NCBI GenBank assembly: GCA_937876495.1
Contig: CALEGL010000135.1
Coordinates: 1-7,397, forward strand
Origin: an uncultured Bifidobacterium sp.
GTDB lineage: Bacteria; Actinomycetota; Actinomycetes; Actinomycetales; Bifidobacteriaceae
Direction: 5' to 3'
DNA length: 7,397 nt
Both the position numbers and the translations under genes were made by a program. The notes under the pieces are model-generated. The model was not told where the DNA came from. It worked only from the letters and a program-made list of their open reading frames with translations, and did not search any database. Below, piece after piece: positions 6,712 through 7,397 of this stretch (the stretch's first letter is position 1; every line of letters begins with the position of its first letter).

Positions 6712-7397
6712 CTAGACCAGGTTCTTAACCCGTGCGTCGTAGACATGCTTCTCCAGCAGGCGGAGTGCCGCATGACACCTGCAGCGGATTCTTTCATTGA
6801 CCGATATGGAGACAACAAGATTATGCGCCATCTGCGCATCCTCATCCAGAAGCCGTTGATTCTCGGCCCCGGCGACTTGTCGGGCGCAGCGCAGCTGCTG
6901 GGTCATCGTGTAATAACTGCGCATGGGCGTGATGCCGTGGCGTAGGGCCAGCCGGAAATTGGTGATGCCGGCCATCACGTTGTCGTGGTAGAAGCCGAAG
7001 CTGCGCTCCGCGTGCGTCACCGACGCAGGGGACTGCAGCCAGTGGTAGAGGACGAGGTCCACGTCGGCCACCGCATCCATCCGCTCATAGAGGCGCCCGG
7101 CGACCATGACGTCCTGCGCGTAGGCGTGTTCGGGGAAGCGGATGCCCTCCCAGACCTCCCGACGGTAGAGACGGCACCAGTTCGCCTCGTTGAGGTAGCG
7201 CGCCTCCGTATGCCGGCCCATTCTCTGCCCGACCATCCGCAGGCTTTTGCAGAACACCGTCTGGTAGGCGCGCAGAGGATCGGCGAAGACGGTGACGCTC
7301 TGCGGAGGTTCCGCACCAATGGATGCCAGCCCGGCGACCCCCCCCCGCCCCGCGCGCCCCCCCCCGCCCCCGTTTTCCGACTTCCCCCGATCCCCTC
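6712..7397 (-). CDS. Family-2 glycosyltransferase, N-terminus missing (partial at window edge)
   Basis: This is the C-terminal part of a cytoplasmic glycosyltransferase that would transfer a sugar from a nucleotide donor during surface glycan assembly. The frame ends at a TAG (6712-6714 read in reverse) and stays open to the right edge, so the N-terminal nucleotide-binding region and the DxD motif lie outside the window or in the damaged end. A GTG at 7257 is only an internal codon: clear coding sequence (VTVFADPLRAYQTVFCKSL) continues upstream of it to about 7336. Visible family landmarks, in order, are EANWCRLYRREVW (acceptor-side region), FPEHAYAQDVMV with the aspartate at the usual catalytic-base position, and DLVLYHWLQSPASVTH, the YxW/Y...SVTH block typical of EpsJ-type GT2 enzymes. 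About 80 further residues form a charged helical tail. The family often runs about 320-340 residues; roughly 207 are trustworthy here. It is convergent to the operon and thus separately transcribed. Confidence 0.8.
   Translation of the reverse strand, partial: GDRGKSENGGGGGRAGRGGVAGLASIGAEPPQSVTVFADPLRAYQTVFCKSLRMVGQRMGRHTEARYLNEANWCRLYRREVWEGIRFPEHAYAQDVMVAGRLYERMDAVADVDLVLYHWLQSPASVTHAERSFGFYHDNVMAGITNFRLALRHGITPMRSYYTMTQQLRCARQVAGAENQRLLDEDAQMAHNLVVSISVNERIRCRCHAALRLLEKHVYDARVKNLV
7338..7397. other. C-run low-complexity end, probably sequencing or assembly artefact
   Basis: From 7338 the sequence turns into C-runs (nine Cs at 7338-7346, nine at 7357-7365, five at 7367-7371) broken by single Gs, then TTTT and further C-rich sequence to the last base. 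Translated in the minus-strand glycosyltransferase frame it gives a Gly/Arg string that does not look like the family. A sudden change within a conserved gene and at the sequence end is typical of low-quality contig ends. The opposite strand would have G-runs able to form a G-quadruplex, but I consider a real element less likely. Confidence 0.65.

Noticed and set aside
6580..6945. Open frame on the plus strand across the end of the minus-strand glycosyltransferase
   Set aside because: The minus strand here encodes conserved C-terminal glycosyltransferase sequence; the plus-strand product is low in recognisable features.
7338..7372. G-quadruplex regulatory element on the minus strand
   Set aside because: The pattern fits, but it lies within a conserved coding region and at the very end of the sequence, where artefact is more likely.
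1..7397. CRISPR arrays, tRNA or rRNA genes, insertion sequences, attachment sites
   Set aside because: I saw no regularly spaced short repeats, no cloverleaf-like sequence, no transposase motifs and no terminal inverted repeats. The only long repeat is the internal duplication in the glycosyltransferase gene.

Overview
The window looks like part of a cell-surface polysaccharide (EPS/capsule-type) locus from a GC-rich Gram-positive. I infer an actinobacterium, with Bifidobacterium as the best guess. The basis is the high GC content, purine-rich Shine-Dalgarno sites, GTG/TTG start candidates and the gene types; no rRNA or other phylogenetic marker is present, so the taxonomic call is soft.

Layout: positions 1-54 are the last 17 codons of an upstream plus-strand gene I cannot identify. 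A gap of about 255 bp without a convincing gene follows and ends in a possible extended -10 promoter. Next comes a tight plus-strand operon of three genes: an ABC-2 type polysaccharide export permease (Wzm-like, 310-1137), its ATPase with a C-terminal sugar-binding-type domain (Wzt-like, 1139-2389), and a very large glycosyltransferase of about 1375 residues (2419-6546). After about 165 bp without a gene, a second family-2 glycosyltransferase lies convergently on the minus strand (stop at 6712). It runs off the right edge, where the sequence collapses into C-runs that look like a poor-quality contig end.

How the genes fit together: the large enzyme would extend a lipid-linked glycan on the cytoplasmic face of the membrane. 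Wzt would recognise the finished chain, and Wzm/Wzt would export it. This is the ABC-transporter-dependent polysaccharide pathway, known best for O-antigens and also found in Gram-positive cell-wall glycans such as rhamnans. The sugar identity cannot be read from this window.

The most interesting item is the architecture of the large glycosyltransferase. It is an internal tandem duplication of a unit of about 650 residues (beta-type domain with a GWA motif, basic linker, GT2 domain A, GT2 domain B). Three GT folds keep their catalytic motifs, while domain B of the first unit has lost most of them and looks like a pseudo-glycosyltransferase. Blocks of exact DNA identity (23 and 18 nt) remain between the two A domains, in register and 1956 bp apart, so recombination between them would precisely remove one unit in frame.
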